NCBI GenBank assembly: GCA_013214885.1 | Contig: JABSRS010000024.1 | Span: forward strand, 3,290-13,976 | Reading direction: 5' to 3' | DNA from: Gammaproteobacteria bacterium | GTDB taxonomy: Bacteria; Pseudomonadota; Gammaproteobacteria; Enterobacterales; Psychrobiaceae | Length of the DNA stretch: 10,687 bases | Shown: positions 1 through 8,404 of the stretch, one piece after another | Numbering within the stretch: the first letter of the stretch is position 1 | Layout: each line of letters begins with the position of its first letter | The notes under the pieces: generated by a model | The model's input: the letters and a program-made list of their open reading frames with translations, nothing else | Database searches by the model: none | What the model was told of the DNA's origin: nothing | Position numbers and translations under genes: made by a program

Positions 1-335
1 TTTACTTACAAATGATTTAGTATCCATTGCTAATAACCTCAATAAGTTAATCTCATTATTAAGTATAGACAACAATTTGCTACAACAGCGCCTAAATATT
101 ACACTCGATTGTCGATATGGCTTTAAATCTTGAATTAAAAGTAGTTGCTGAAGGTATTGAGAATAAAGAGCAACTAGATCTGCTAAGGACTTTAGGGGTG
201 AAACATATTCAAGGTTACCTAATTAGTAGGTCTCAACGTTCTAACTTTATTGGTGAGAAAATTTTTGAACATGGTATAAATCATATCGCGCACTCAGGAA
301 CAAGCCGCTGGCCGCCACAAATTAATCAATCTTAG
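1..335 (+). pseudogene. EAL-domain (c-di-GMP phosphodiesterase type) gene, 3' end, frameshifted
   Basis: EAL domains hydrolyse cyclic di-GMP; this is the C-terminal part of one. The clear segment, from about position 99 in the frame ending at 335, reads SIVDMALNLELK, then VVAEGIENKEQLDLL, then HIQGYLISR. This matches the family's late motifs: the second half of the barrel, the E of the AEG(V/I)E motif, and QGYLxSxP. That frame has a stop at 93-95, so it cannot start further upstream. A second frame is open from position 2 to the stop at 131-133 and reads LNKLISLLSIDNNLL, which resembles the family's L..lP...lKID..f stretch with the Lys of KID replaced by Ser. The two frames must be joined by a one-base shift between about 96 and 130. 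The ATG at 117 is therefore an internal Met, not a start. The tail after LISR lacks the usual Pro and is short. The 5' part lies outside the window. A sequencing error, or a degenerate non-catalytic EAL protein, are alternatives. Confidence 0.72.
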
Positions 336-353
336 ATTTAACGGGAAATAGAA

Positions 354-973
354 TCACACTCGACTTAACACCGCTTGGTCGTTAAGTGCCGTTACACAAT
401 CGTTGCTATGGCTGGTGACCAAGAAATGGCTAGCACCCGCGATGTTATATTTATAGCGGTGGGGTAGCTGCTCGTTCAGGTGATCACAGATAGCATTAGC
501 GACTGGGCTAAAGTGATCGCCACAAACCAGACGGGTTGGGATTTCACATTGCTGAAGATCAGTTAATCCGTTGGTTGGTGCAGTGCAAATATCCCAATGA
601 CGAATATTGTTACTAAGCAAAGGCTGCATACTATCTTTAATGAAAGGAGGTAATGCGTCAAAGGAACCATCACCCGCCCAACAAATCGATAACCAGACCA
701 CAGACATCAGGAAGTTCGTTGCTGGCATCACGACGATAACGGGTTAAAAAGGTATTAACAACATCGATCATTGACCGATCGTTAACACGATCCAGCACCC
801 ACGCCGCAACTGGCTCAAACAATGTCAGTTGCGCAATATTTAGATTACCTTTAAGCGCATTGTTCCAATGCGACAACACCACCATATGAGTGACCCACTA
901 GATGAATCGACACGATAGGAGAACCACTACCTTGTTGTTCGAAATAGTCATCTATATTCATTTGACCCTGCAT
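354..973 (-). pseudogene. alpha/beta hydrolase, degraded by internal deletion and two frameshifts
   Basis: This is a broken alpha/beta-hydrolase-fold gene on the - strand. A start at 973-971 opens MQGQMNIDDYFEQQGSGSPI, typical of the family's first strands, but the frame runs within a few codons into IHLVGHSYGG (about 907-878), the nucleophile elbow with its Ser. The oxyanion-hole HG loop and roughly 60 or more residues normally between are absent. That frame stops at 853-851. A second frame then reads NALKGNLNIAQLTLFEPVAAW to DVCGLVIDL and stops at 672-670. A third frame continues WAGDGSFDALPPFIKD, then IPTRLVCGDHFSPVA (the Asp-loop region) and GASHFLVTSH (the catalytic-His region) to the stop at 356-354. 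The three frames are successive +1 shifts, with lesions near 886-854 and near 680. No product is expected. Its start faces the 3' end of the metal transporter operon about 130 nt away, and I see no functional link. Confidence 0.88.
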
Positions 974-1105
974 ATTTAATGGTGACTATTAGCCAACTTG
1001 GTGAAAGTGAGATTTAAAATTAGCGTGTTTAAGCGTTTATTGCAAATTGCTGGCTGGTGAAGCTAGTAAAATCATTTGGTCGTCAATTGGCACTAAAATA
1101 GGCTA
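974..1105. other. Gap between the Sit-type operon end and the hydrolase relic
   Basis: This 132-nt spacer follows the last permease stop on the - strand. I see no GC-rich hairpin with a T-run for the operon and no clear promoter for the hydrolase relic. Confidence 0.5.
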
Positions 1106-2047
1106 CTAAACCTCAACCTCAACTGATGTTGATGCTGTGGTATTAGCGTGTTTTTTGGTGCAGATTTCAGAGTTTGGCTTTGCTTGCTTCTTTATCATCA
1201 TTTTACTTTTTATTTGTTGGTAACTAAACACCATAATAAAAAGCACGGCCATCAGTAAAATAATGGTCGGTGCTGGTGCGCTATCAATAAAGAAACTTAG
1301 ATAAACGCCAGTGACTGAGCACAACACTGAAATAGTGACCGCTAAATAAAGCATACGGTTAAAGTGGTTGGTCAGTAGAAATGCAATAGCACCAGGGGCG
1401 ATCAATAACGAGATCACTAAAATCATCCCTACAACTTTTAATGACGCTACGATAGTGAGAGATAAGGTGACCAGTAAACTGTAGTGTAAAAACGTTACCG
1501 ATAAACCGATGGCTTTGGCGTGCTGGTGATCGAAGACATAAACCACTAGATCCTTACCTTTCAAACCGATAAAGCCTATAACCGCTATTGAGATGACGGC
1601 TGACTCGACAATGTTTGCCCAGCTTAGCCCTAAGAGATCACCGAATAGAATATGGTCTAGATGAACTCCCGTTTCAATTTTACTCATCATCACTAAGCCT
1701 AACGCGAATAGGCTAGAAAAAACCACCCCCATTACCGTATCTTCCTTTAACCGCGTGTGCTCCTTAATATAGCCGGTAGCTAGCGCACAAAACATCCCTG
1801 CAATAAAGGCACCAACAGCATAGGGAATTGCCATGATATAAGCGATAACTACCCCTGGTAAGATCGAATGAGAAATGGCATCGCCCATTAATGACCAACC
1901 TTTAAGTACCAAAAAGCAAGAGAGCAGGGCGGTTGGCACCGCTATCAGTATCACTAAAGTAAAAGCTTGCAGCATAAAGGTAAATTGTAGAGGCTCTAAT
2001 AATGATGCTAACCAACTATCGGTTAATAGGGATTCAAACAGTGTCAT
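1106..2047 (-). CDS. sitD: Metal ABC transporter permease (SitD/YfeD-like)
   Basis: This 313-residue protein is an integral inner-membrane subunit of a cluster A-I (ABC-3 family) metal importer. It forms half of the heterodimeric channel that passes Mn2+/Fe2+ from the periplasmic binding protein to the cytoplasm. The sequence is a run of hydrophobic segments. It carries the two motifs diagnostic of the family: LKGWSLMGDAISHSILPGV at residues 48-66 and VGMILVISLLIAPGA near 206-220, with a C-terminal membrane segment around 258-275. The tail after residue 280 is hydrophilic, Lys-rich then Thr/Ser/Val/Glu-rich, and longer than the core needs. It is the last gene of the operon. Its ATG lies one base past the preceding stop (TGA-A-ATG), with a good GAGGTG ribosome site, so translation is probably coupled. 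I see no clear terminator in the 132 nt after its stop. Zn-specific ZnuB-type permeases share the fold, so the metal is inferred from the whole operon. Confidence 0.9.
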   Translation of the reverse strand: MTLFESLLTDSWLASLLEPLQFTFMLQAFTLVILIAVPTALLSCFLVLKGWSLMGDAISHSILPGVVIAYIMAIPYAVGAFIAGMFCALATGYIKEHTRLKEDTVMGVVFSSLFALGLVMMSKIETGVHLDHILFGDLLGLSWANIVESAVISIAVIGFIGLKGKDLVVYVFDHQHAKAIGLSVTFLHYSLLVTLSLTIVASLKVVGMILVISLLIAPGAIAFLLTNHFNRMLYLAVTISVLCSVTGVYLSFFIDSAPAPTIILLMAVLFIMVFSYQQIKSKMMIKKQAKPNSEICTKKHANTTASTSVEVEV

Positions 2048-2048
2048 T

Positions 2049-2933
2049 TCACACCTCTTGCTTGTTATTGTTTAACGAACTTTGGCTGATATTTTGTCTC
2101 TTTTTTTGCTTACTGGCTAACAAACCATATTTAGGGGCAAAAACGAAAGCTAGTACAAAGATACTTGCCTGTAATAACACGATAACGCCGCCAGTGGCCC
2201 CATCAATGAAGTAACTTAAGTAGGCACCAAAAAATGCGCTGCTAGTGCCGATAGCGACACTCAGTTTAAGTACATTGACAAAGCGGTCGCTGAGTAAATA
2301 GGCAGTTGCCCCAGGAGTAACGACCATAGCGATGACTAAAAAAGCACCGACGGTTTGTAAGGCGGCAACGGTCGAGGCGCTGAGTAAAGTAAAGAACATA
2401 ATTTTCAGCGCTACCGGATTTAAGCCAATACTACGGGCATGGTGCTCGTCAAAGAACACCACCATCAAGTCCTTCCACTTCACTAATAAAATGGCCAAAG
2501 AAATACCACCGATTAACACTAATTGCAGTGTATCTTGTGGGGTGATGGCTAAAATATTGCCTAATACTATGGTTTGAATATTGACTGAGCTTGGTGAAAT
2601 GGACACCATAAATAGCCCTAGGCCAAAAAAAGAGGTAAAAATCAAGCCGATGATGGCATCTACTTTTAGTTTTGATTTTTGTTGTAAAAATAACATGGTG
2701 GTTGCCGCTAAACCACCGGAAAAAAAGGCACCAAGCGCAAATGGCAACCCTAACATATAGGCACCAGCTACACCGGGTACGATAGAATGAGAAAGAGCAT
2801 CCCCGATCAACGACCAACCTTTTAACATTAAATACACTGATAAAAATGCGCATACCCCGCCAATTAAGGCACTGACCAGCATAGCGGTAACCATGTAATC
2901 ATAACTAAAGGGACTAAGTAGCTCGGCAATCAT
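2049..2933 (-). CDS. sitC: Metal ABC transporter permease (SitC/YfeC-like)
   Basis: This 294-residue ABC-3 family permease is the partner of the downstream permease and a paralogue of it. It is multi-spanning, with family motifs LKGWSLIGDALSHSIVPGV at 37-55, a cytoplasmic loop around KVDAIIGLIFTSFFG (90-104), VGAFLVIAMVVTPGA at 195-209, and YLSYFIDGATGGVIVLLQ at 238-255. The short basic and Asn/Gln-rich C-terminus (after about 272) is cytoplasmic by inference. The start overlaps the ATPase stop by one base (TAATG), which implies tight translational coupling. Two different permeases after a single ATPase, in the order binding protein-ATPase-permease-permease, is the SitABCD/YfeABCD arrangement; ZnuABC and most MntABC systems have only one permease gene. 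That supports a Sit/Yfe-type Mn/Fe transporter. Confidence 0.9.
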   Translation of the reverse strand: MIAELLSPFSYDYMVTAMLVSALIGGVCAFLSVYLMLKGWSLIGDALSHSIVPGVAGAYMLGLPFALGAFFSGGLAATTMLFLQQKSKLKVDAIIGLIFTSFFGLGLFMVSISPSSVNIQTIVLGNILAITPQDTLQLVLIGGISLAILLVKWKDLMVVFFDEHHARSIGLNPVALKIMFFTLLSASTVAALQTVGAFLVIAMVVTPGATAYLLSDRFVNVLKLSVAIGTSSAFFGAYLSYFIDGATGGVIVLLQASIFVLAFVFAPKYGLLASKQKKRQNISQSSLNNNKQEV

Positions 2934-3808
2934 TACTTAGCAACCTCATTTGGGGAGTCGACATGTCTGCTTAACATACTGTTATCTTGCTCACCGTACA
3001 GCACCACTGGGCGTTCATCATCTGATAAAATAGTCACTTGTCTGGCATCATCATCTTTATGAAGGGTGTCTCCGGCCAAAACAAAGTGGCGTAGTACCCC
3101 ACCAAAGGCCAGTTGCAGATTTTCTTGGGTAAAAACCTCTTTGGTTTCACCTTGCGCCAAAATGGTTTGTTTAATGAATACCGTTCTATCGCAAAACTCA
3201 GGCACACTGCCTAAATTATGCGTCGATACCAACAAAATTTTACCCTCGGCACGCAGACCTCTAAGTAAGGCCATTATTTGCTCTTCGGTTTGTACATCGA
3301 TGCCGGTAAAGGGTTCATCAAGTAAAATAACCTGACTTTCTTGCGCGAGTGCTCTGGCGAGGAAAACTCGTTTTTTCTGGCCACCCGAGAGCTCGTTGAT
3401 TTGACGGTAACGATATTCACTCATATTAACGCGAGCTAAGGCTTGCTCGACTTGGCGGCGATCATTTTCTTTGGCTCGCCTAAACATATTCATATGGCCG
3501 TAGCGACCCATCATAACCACATCTTCAACCAAGATAGGAAAATCCCAATCAATTTCTTCGCTTTGCGGCACATAAGCGACTAGATTGCTTTTTAAGGCTT
3601 TTTTAACCGTTAACCCTAATATTGTTACATTACCCTGGCTGAGAGAGACAAAGCCCATAATGGCTTTGAACATGGTTGATTTACCGCTGCCATTAATACC
3701 CACTAACGCGGTAATAGAGCCCATGGGTAAAGTGAAACTGGCATTAGCTAATGCGCAATGACCATTATTGTAGCTGACACTAATATTATTAACTTCTAAA
3801 CCTTTCAT
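2933..3808 (-). CDS. sitB: Metal ABC transporter ATP-binding protein (SitB/YfeB-like)
   Basis: This 291-residue cytoplasmic nucleotide-binding subunit dimerises under the two permeases and drives import by ATP hydrolysis. All ABC motifs are intact: Walker [10 protein letters not shown] at residues 37-45, Q-loop Gln82 in [13 protein letters not shown] (a segment typical of Mn/Zn/Fe importers), signature LSGGQ at 140-144, Walker B VILLDEP at 160-166, D-loop around GIDVQTEEQ, and H-loop His197 in VSTHNLG. The region after about 245 is a hydrophilic, Asp-rich C-terminal extension (KDDDARQ, SDDERP) of about 45 residues that the core domain does not require. The ATG overlaps the binding-protein stop as ATGA. 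There is no strong separate ribosome site, so it is probably translated by re-initiation. Confidence 0.93.
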   Translation of the reverse strand: MKGLEVNNISVSYNNGHCALANASFTLPMGSITALVGINGSGKSTMFKAIMGFVSLSQGNVTILGLTVKKALKSNLVAYVPQSEEIDWDFPILVEDVVMMGRYGHMNMFRRAKENDRRQVEQALARVNMSEYRYRQINELSGGQKKRVFLARALAQESQVILLDEPFTGIDVQTEEQIMALLRGLRAEGKILLVSTHNLGSVPEFCDRTVFIKQTILAQGETKEVFTQENLQLAFGGVLRHFVLAGDTLHKDDDARQVTILSDDERPVVLYGEQDNSMLSRHVDSPNEVAK

Positions 3809-4701
3809 TGCTGCTGTAACCCTTGGTTGATAGTCGTTAAAGTCACTTTAAGTAGATCGATATAAGTGGGGACAGGACCTTGTTGATTACTTAAAGAGTC
3901 GACATAAAGCACGCCGCCGTAGTGTATATTAGTAGCCCTAGCAACTTGCTGAGCTGGTTTCGCCGACACGGTACTTTCACTAAATATCGTGCTGATATTA
4001 TTCGCTTTAATTTTATCGATTACTTGCCTTATTTGCTGTGGCGTACCTTGCGCGTCGGCATTAATAGGCCATAAATAGAGCTCTTTTAATTGATAGTCTC
4101 GGGCCAAGTAACTAAAGGCACCTTCACTGGTCACTAACCAACGCTGCTTAGCAGGGATCTTAGCCAGTTGCCGCTTTATCGGTGCCAGCTCTGCTTGTAA
4201 TTTAGCGGTGTAGTTTTTGGCATTTCTATTATATGTCTCAGTGTTTTTAGGGTCGTGTTTGACCAAAGCTGCCCTGACATTGTCAATATAAATAATGGCA
4301 TTGTTGGCCGACATCCAAGCATGGGGGTTCGGCTTACCCTTATAAGGACCTAAACCAATGCCTAAGGGAATAATGTTTTTGCTGACCACTTCTCTAGGGA
4401 TACCAGTTAAGTTATTAAAAAACTTTTCAAACCAACGTTCTAAATTTAAACCATTGTATAACAGTAAGTCAGCACCAAAGGCTCGGCGGATATCGCTCGG
4501 GGTTACTTGATAATTATGAATTTCGGCATTGACTTTAGTCATCGACTCAACCTGTGCAGCATCACCCGCGATGTTTTTTGCGATATCGGCAATGATGGTA
4601 AAGCTAGTAAGTACTTTAAATTTCTTAGTCGATTCGGCCATTGCTATATTGGTACTTGTTAGTAGCACAACGAACAAAAGTAGGTGAAAAATTCGCGCCA
4701 T
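3805..4701 (-). CDS. sitA: Periplasmic metal-binding protein of ABC importer (SitA/YfeA-like)
   Basis: This 298-residue cluster A-I (TroA/PsaA superfamily) solute-binding protein captures a divalent metal, probably Mn2+ or Fe2+, in the periplasm and hands it to the permeases. A classic Sec signal peptide covers residues 1-22, with likely cleavage after AMA. No lipobox Cys is present, so the protein is soluble. The four expected ligands can be read: His62 in [10 protein letters not shown], His127 in PNPHAWMS, Glu193 in TSEGAFSYL and Asp268 in YVDSLS. The H-H-E-D set is the Mn/Fe type. Zn-specific ZnuA proteins use His at the third site and have a His-rich loop, which is absent here. NGLNLERWF at 83-91 is close to SitA/YfeA. 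The start is supported by an AAGGAAAGA ribosome site a few bases upstream of the ATG. It is the first gene of the operon, with a Fur box at 4769-4783. Family assignment is secure; which metal dominates in vivo is inferred. Confidence 0.92.
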   Translation of the reverse strand: MARIFHLLLFVVLLTSTNIAMAESTKKFKVLTSFTIIADIAKNIAGDAAQVESMTKVNAEIHNYQVTPSDIRRAFGADLLLYNGLNLERWFEKFFNNLTGIPREVVSKNIIPLGIGLGPYKGKPNPHAWMSANNAIIYIDNVRAALVKHDPKNTETYNRNAKNYTAKLQAELAPIKRQLAKIPAKQRWLVTSEGAFSYLARDYQLKELYLWPINADAQGTPQQIRQVIDKIKANNISTIFSESTVSAKPAQQVARATNIHYGGVLYVDSLSNQQGPVPTYIDLLKVTLTTINQGLQQQ

Positions 4702-4763
4702 ACATCTTTCCTTTAAGGCGTGTAAAAAGATAAACGGATGCTAGCAGGTAATTACGACTACAT

Positions 4764-4783
4764 GCAAGTGATAATCATTATCA
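4764..4783 (-). promoter_or_regulatory. Fur box upstream of the Sit-type operon
   Basis: Positions 4769-4783 read TGATAATCATTATCA, a perfect 7-1-7 inverted repeat identical to the minimal Fur consensus TGATAAT-N-ATTATCA. Against the 19-bp consensus, 4764-4782 matches 16 of 19 bases. It lies about 70 nt upstream of the sitA start and 205 nt from the divergent chemoreceptor start, so sitA is the probable target. A weak -35/-10 pair on the - strand (TTGCAT, 18 bp, TAGCAT) lies just downstream of it, so bound Fur would block or abut the polymerase site. The sequence match is observed; iron-dependent repression (or manganese-dependent, if the regulator is a Mur-type Fur) is inferred. Confidence 0.85.
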
Positions 4784-4892
4784 TTTGAGGTGGTATTTAT
4801 GTCAAGTCGATAATCAATAGGGTTGTGCTAGTTTGAACAGGGTCGCTTTTAGTGCTGATGCGATGCTGCAAATCCTTGGATGCCTCACGGCT

Positions 4893-4916
4893 AAAAATTG
4901 ATTTAAATCAATTTTT
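4893..4916. promoter_or_regulatory. FNR/EtrA-type box within a 24-bp perfect palindrome
   Basis: The 24 bases 4893-4916 are a perfect palindrome. Its core, 4898-4911, is TTGATTTAAATCAA, an exact match to the FNR consensus TTGAT-N4-ATCAA. The centre lies 83 nt upstream of the chemoreceptor ATG. A good -10 candidate, TATTAT at 4947-4952, has no recognisable -35 at the normal spacing, as is common for activator-dependent promoters. It would place the box near -54, or near -57 if the overlapping TATAAA is used, short of the usual -41.5 and -61.5 positions. The alternative sitA-side target is 197 nt away. Binding by FNR (EtrA in Shewanella) or a related CRP/FNR protein is inferred; CRP itself is unlikely because TGTGA/TCACA half-sites are absent. 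Confidence 0.68.
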
Positions 4917-4987
4917 GGTTGTTTTCGTTAGTGTAATTGCTTAACTTATTATAAAAGTTATAAATTAACATTTTTCAAGGATGAAAT

Positions 4988-7843
4988 ATGAAGCCTCTGC
5001 ATTTGTTCAGCCAAATGAAACTCAATGGTAAACTTATTACCGCGATGATTTTCGCAGGTTTACTGCCCCTCATTATAGCGAGCACACTTAATACCTATTT
5101 GGCGAGTTCAGCTTTGAATCATGCCGCGTTAAATCAGTTGGAGTCGTTAAGATCCGTTAAAAAGAACCAAATTGAAGATTACTTTGGTTACATTGATAAA
5201 CAAATTAGGATTATGGCTGCCGATCCGATCATCCAAGATGCGATGGTTGAATTAAACGGCGGATTTAAGCAGTTAGCTGCCGATATTAAATTGACCGCTA
5301 GCAAGCGGCAGACCTATGAAGGCAAAGTTTCTAAATATTATCAACAAACATTTAACCACAAGTTACATCAAGGCTTTGATACTAGTGAATTACTACCTAA
5401 AAGCGCTAACGTATTATTGGCTCAATATCTTTATATTGCGAATAATTCCAATGAGCTAGGACAAAAACAGCGGTTGGAAAATTCCGACGATGGTAGTCAA
5501 TATAGTGCCAGCCATCAAAAATATCATCACTTAATGCAACGGGTGGCCGAAGAATTTGGCTATTATGATATTTTCCTTATTAATCCACAGGGAAATATCA
5601 TCTATAGCGTGTTTAAAGAGGTTGATTTTGCGACCAATCTGGTCGATGGACCGTATCAAAACAGTAATCTTGCTAGTGTTTTTAATCAGATAAAGAGCGA
5701 CTCGATACCTGGGGCGGCATCGTTGATCGACTATCAAACTTACTTGCCATCTTATAATGCCCCTGCTTCTTTTATTGCTACCGCTATTTACCAAAATGGT
5801 CAATTTGTCGGGGTGCTGGCATTTCAAATGCCCGTCGACCAGATTAATAAAATCATGCAAACCAGCGATGGGCTAGGGCAAACGGGAGAAACATATTTAC
5901 TCGGGACCGACATGTTAATGCGCTCTCAGTCGCGCTTTTCTTCGACCAACAGTATTTTGACAACCCTGGTCAATACCCCTGCAACTCAAGCGATTATTGA
6001 CGGTCAAAGTGGCAGCGCCAGTATCGATGATTATCGTGGTATTCAAGTGCTTTCAGCTTATCAACCACTAATTATAGCGGGGCTAAAGTGGGGGATTATT
6101 GCTGAAATAGATCAAACTGAAGCTTTAGCAGCCGTTAATGATTTAAAACTCGGCAGCATAGCCGTTGCGATCATTTCACTGTTTATTGTGGTGATCATTG
6201 CAGTATTTTTTGCCCGAAGCCTAACGCGACCACTACGAAGTGCTGTGGTGGTGGCGAAATCGATCTCTGCTGGTAAGTTAGATAATAAAATTGTCGCCAA
6301 CACCCAATGCGAAATTGGGGATTTAATGCGTTCATTGGATGCGATGCAAAATAATTTAAATCAACAAATTCAATGTGATCGGAAAGCGTTAAGAATTAAT
6401 ACCCGAATTAAGCAGGCATTGGATAATGTTAGCGGCAATGTAATGGTTGTGGATGTTGATGGTGCCGTAGTCTATTTAAATCAAGCGATTAAGCACTATA
6501 TTAGTCAAAACGAAAAACATTTCAAACAGATACTAGCAAGTTTTAGCGCTAGTCAGTTAGAGGGACAGAACATCGATCCTTTACTGTACGAAGCGAGTAA
6601 CCTAACACTGTCACAACTAACCTCACGAACTAGCTCCGAGGCTAAAATAGGTCAATTGCGCTTAGTAATAGTAGCTAACGCGGTCACTGATGAGGGCAAT
6701 AACAATATTGGCACTGTCTTAGAATGGCGAGATAAAACGCTGGAGTTAGCGACTGAGCAGGAAGTTCAGCAAGTGGTTGATAGTGCGCTAAGTGGTGATT
6801 TGACTAAGCGAATATCATTGACTAATAAATCAGGTTTTTTTGCTAACCTTTCGAGCGGCGTCAATCAGCTAGTTGCGGTCTCTGAAACTGTGATCAACGA
6901 CATGCAAGTTTTTCTGACCGCTTTGGCGGCAGGAGATCTGAATCAAAAAATCACCTCAGATTATCAAGGTGATTTTGAGCGATTAAAGCACAATGCTAAC
7001 GCCACGGTGGATAAATTAACCGAGGTGGTGACCAAAATTAAGCTCTCGACTAATGCGGTTAATGTTAAAGCGACTGAATTATCGCAAGGTAATACCCAAC
7101 TGAGTGAGCGTACAATACGCCAAGCGGCGAGTCTTGAAGAAACTGCAGCGACAATGGAGCAAATGACGGCAACAGTTAAAACCAATGCTCAGTACGCCAC
7201 TGAAGCGAATGATAAGGCGATGGCAGCGAAAAAACAGGCGTCGGTGGGTCAGAATGTGGTGACACAAGCGGGTTCCGCAATGGCTGACATCACGGAGTCG
7301 AGTCATAATATTGCTGAGATCATTGGAGTAATTGATTCTATTGCTTTTCAAACTAACCTACTGGCATTGAATGCCTCGGTAGAGGCAGCACGGGCGGGTG
7401 AGCAGGGCCGAGGCTTTGCTGTGGTGGCAGATGAGGTGCGTAAGCTTGCCGGGCGCAGTGCCAGTGCTGCTAAAGAAATAAATAAATTGATTAATGAGAG
7501 TAATCAGCGAGTGTGTGAAGGTACGCGGTTAGTCAATCAATCAGGAGATATGTTGCAACAAATATTAGACCAAATAAATAATGTCACCGAAATTGTTGCT
7601 CAAATTGCCTGTGCGAGTAGTGAGCAAGCTAAAGGTCTTGAAGAAGTTAATATGGCGGTGATCGACATGGACAAATTGACTCAACAAAATGCGATCTTGG
7701 TTCAAGACAGTGCCGATGCTAGCGAAGCCTTGGGTGAATATGCTGAGGAACTGGAGCAGATGATGACATTTTTTAAAATAGATCAACACAATCATGCTGC
7801 ACTAGAGCACAACAGTAAACAACATGATTGTATAAGTGGGTGA
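4988..7843 (+). CDS. Methyl-accepting chemotaxis protein with PAS and tandem HAMP-like segments
   Basis: This 951-residue transmembrane chemoreceptor signals through CheA/CheW to the flagellar motor. A membrane segment at about 16-38 precedes a large periplasmic region (about 39-385) resembling a double-Cache sensor ([21 protein letters not shown] near 197; [10 protein letters not shown] near 273; [18 protein letters not shown] near 300). A second membrane segment at about 388-408 is followed by a HAMP domain (about 409-462). A PAS-like domain follows at about 475-585 ([28 protein letters not shown]), then two further HAMP-like stretches (about 590-640 and 640-690, with LSGDLTKRI and [10 protein letters not shown]). 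The signalling coiled coil (about 695-930) has a tip motif around [20 protein letters not shown] (787-806) and methylation-type segments such as [17 protein letters not shown]. No C-terminal CheR-tethering pentapeptide is present. The start is supported by AAGGA six bases before the ATG. An FNR-type box lies upstream. The ligand cannot be told from sequence. Confidence 0.93.
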   Translation: MKPLHLFSQMKLNGKLITAMIFAGLLPLIIASTLNTYLASSALNHAALNQLESLRSVKKNQIEDYFGYIDKQIRIMAADPIIQDAMVELNGGFKQLAADIKLTASKRQTYEGKVSKYYQQTFNHKLHQGFDTSELLPKSANVLLAQYLYIANNSNELGQKQRLENSDDGSQYSASHQKYHHLMQRVAEEFGYYDIFLINPQGNIIYSVFKEVDFATNLVDGPYQNSNLASVFNQIKSDSIPGAASLIDYQTYLPSYNAPASFIATAIYQNGQFVGVLAFQMPVDQINKIMQTSDGLGQTGETYLLGTDMLMRSQSRFSSTNSILTTLVNTPATQAIIDGQSGSASIDDYRGIQVLSAYQPLIIAGLKWGIIAEIDQTEALAAVNDLKLGSIAVAIISLFIVVIIAVFFARSLTRPLRSAVVVAKSISAGKLDNKIVANTQCEIGDLMRSLDAMQNNLNQQIQCDRKALRINTRIKQALDNVSGNVMVVDVDGAVVYLNQAIKHYISQNEKHFKQILASFSASQLEGQNIDPLLYEASNLTLSQLTSRTSSEAKIGQLRLVIVANAVTDEGNNNIGTVLEWRDKTLELATEQEVQQVVDSALSGDLTKRISLTNKSGFFANLSSGVNQLVAVSETVINDMQVFLTALAAGDLNQKITSDYQGDFERLKHNANATVDKLTEVVTKIKLSTNAVNVKATELSQGNTQLSERTIRQAASLEETAATMEQMTATVKTNAQYATEANDKAMAAKKQASVGQNVVTQAGSAMADITESSHNIAEIIGVIDSIAFQTNLLALNASVEAARAGEQGRGFAVVADEVRKLAGRSASAAKEINKLINESNQRVCEGTRLVNQSGDMLQQILDQINNVTEIVAQIACASSEQAKGLEEVNMAVIDMDKLTQQNAILVQDSADASEALGEYAEELEQMMTFFKIDQHNHAALEHNSKQHDCISG

Positions 7844-7891
7844 TCCAAGATTAAAATACTGTGATGTCAGGTTAGTGGTTCAGCTGAAATT

Positions 7892-8404
7892 TTATAGCAG
7901 TTCTTGCACTATCAGCTTCAGCAAAAAAGTTTCACGTTCAATTGAGAAGCCCTTTTTATCGCTATTGGCCATAGTGTGCTCATTATGGCTAATCGCCTGG
8001 TGAATATTAATCCACACTGGGCGCATCCCGTTATGAATCTCGTAGTCTTCAAGCCGGGTATCGCCTAATTCACTGTGAATGTCACAGGTATAACAAAATG
8101 ATTCCATGTGCATGATGTCAAAATCATCCTTATACCAAGGCCGAAACTCTTCATAGCGACCAAATGCCTTAATATTGGTGATATCTTTGGCGCCTGTTTC
8201 TTCGATAAGTTCGCGAACTAATCCCTGTACTAGATCCTCGCCTTCATCGACACCGCCGCCTGGTAGGGTGTAATCGTGATAGCGCTCGGTATAAAGCATC
8301 AAAATGTTCTCGCCGTTTAACACGATAGCGCGCGCGGCTTGACGATGAAAAGAGTGGCCGTTGGAGGTAACATCAGGGTGGGTTGTTGATCTTAATAGGT
8401 GCAT
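7892..8404 (-). CDS. Nudix hydrolase
   Basis: This 170-residue cytoplasmic protein hydrolyses a nucleoside diphosphate linked to another moiety X; the substrate is unknown. The Nudix box G-x5-E-x7-R-E-U-x-E-E-x-G-U is complete at residues 50-72: Gly50, Glu56, the metal-binding REL-I-EE at 64-69, then TGA. The preceding ILMLYTERYHDYTLPGG is the usual strand leading into the box, as in housecleaning and ADP-ribose/NTP-type members. Length is typical for a single-domain enzyme. The ATG at 8404 is the only Met before the conserved core. The ribosome site is poor, and TATACT (8440-8435 on this strand) is a possible -10 without a good -35. It is convergent with the chemoreceptor, with 48 nt between the two stops, and shows no operon partner. 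Confidence 0.92.
   Translation of the reverse strand: MHLLRSTTHPDVTSNGHSFHRQAARAIVLNGENILMLYTERYHDYTLPGGGVDEGEDLVQGLVRELIEETGAKDITNIKAFGRYEEFRPWYKDDFDIMHMESFCYTCDIHSELGDTRLEDYEIHNGMRPVWINIHQAISHNEHTMANSDKKGFSIERETFLLKLIVQELL

Noticed and set aside
363..387. Hairpin ACTTAACACC-GCTT-GGTcGTTAAGT as a possible terminator
   Set aside because: It lies in the C-terminal coding part of the hydrolase relic, has a bulge, and has no T-run on either strand.
2449..2853. 134-residue open frame inside the sitC gene
   Set aside because: It overlaps the well-supported permease in another frame on the same strand and has no recognisable domain; its Cys/Phe/Arg-rich composition is typical of an out-of-frame shadow.
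1106..4701. Assignment of the ABC operon as zinc-specific ZnuABC
   Set aside because: The binding protein has Glu at the third ligand site and no His-rich loop, there are two permease genes, and the upstream site is a Fur box rather than a Zur box.
7879..7888. Palindrome TTCAGCTGAA between the convergent chemoreceptor and Nudix genes as a terminator
   Set aside because: The stem is only about three pairs once a loop is allowed, and it is AT-poor downstream on neither strand in a way that gives a clear T-run.
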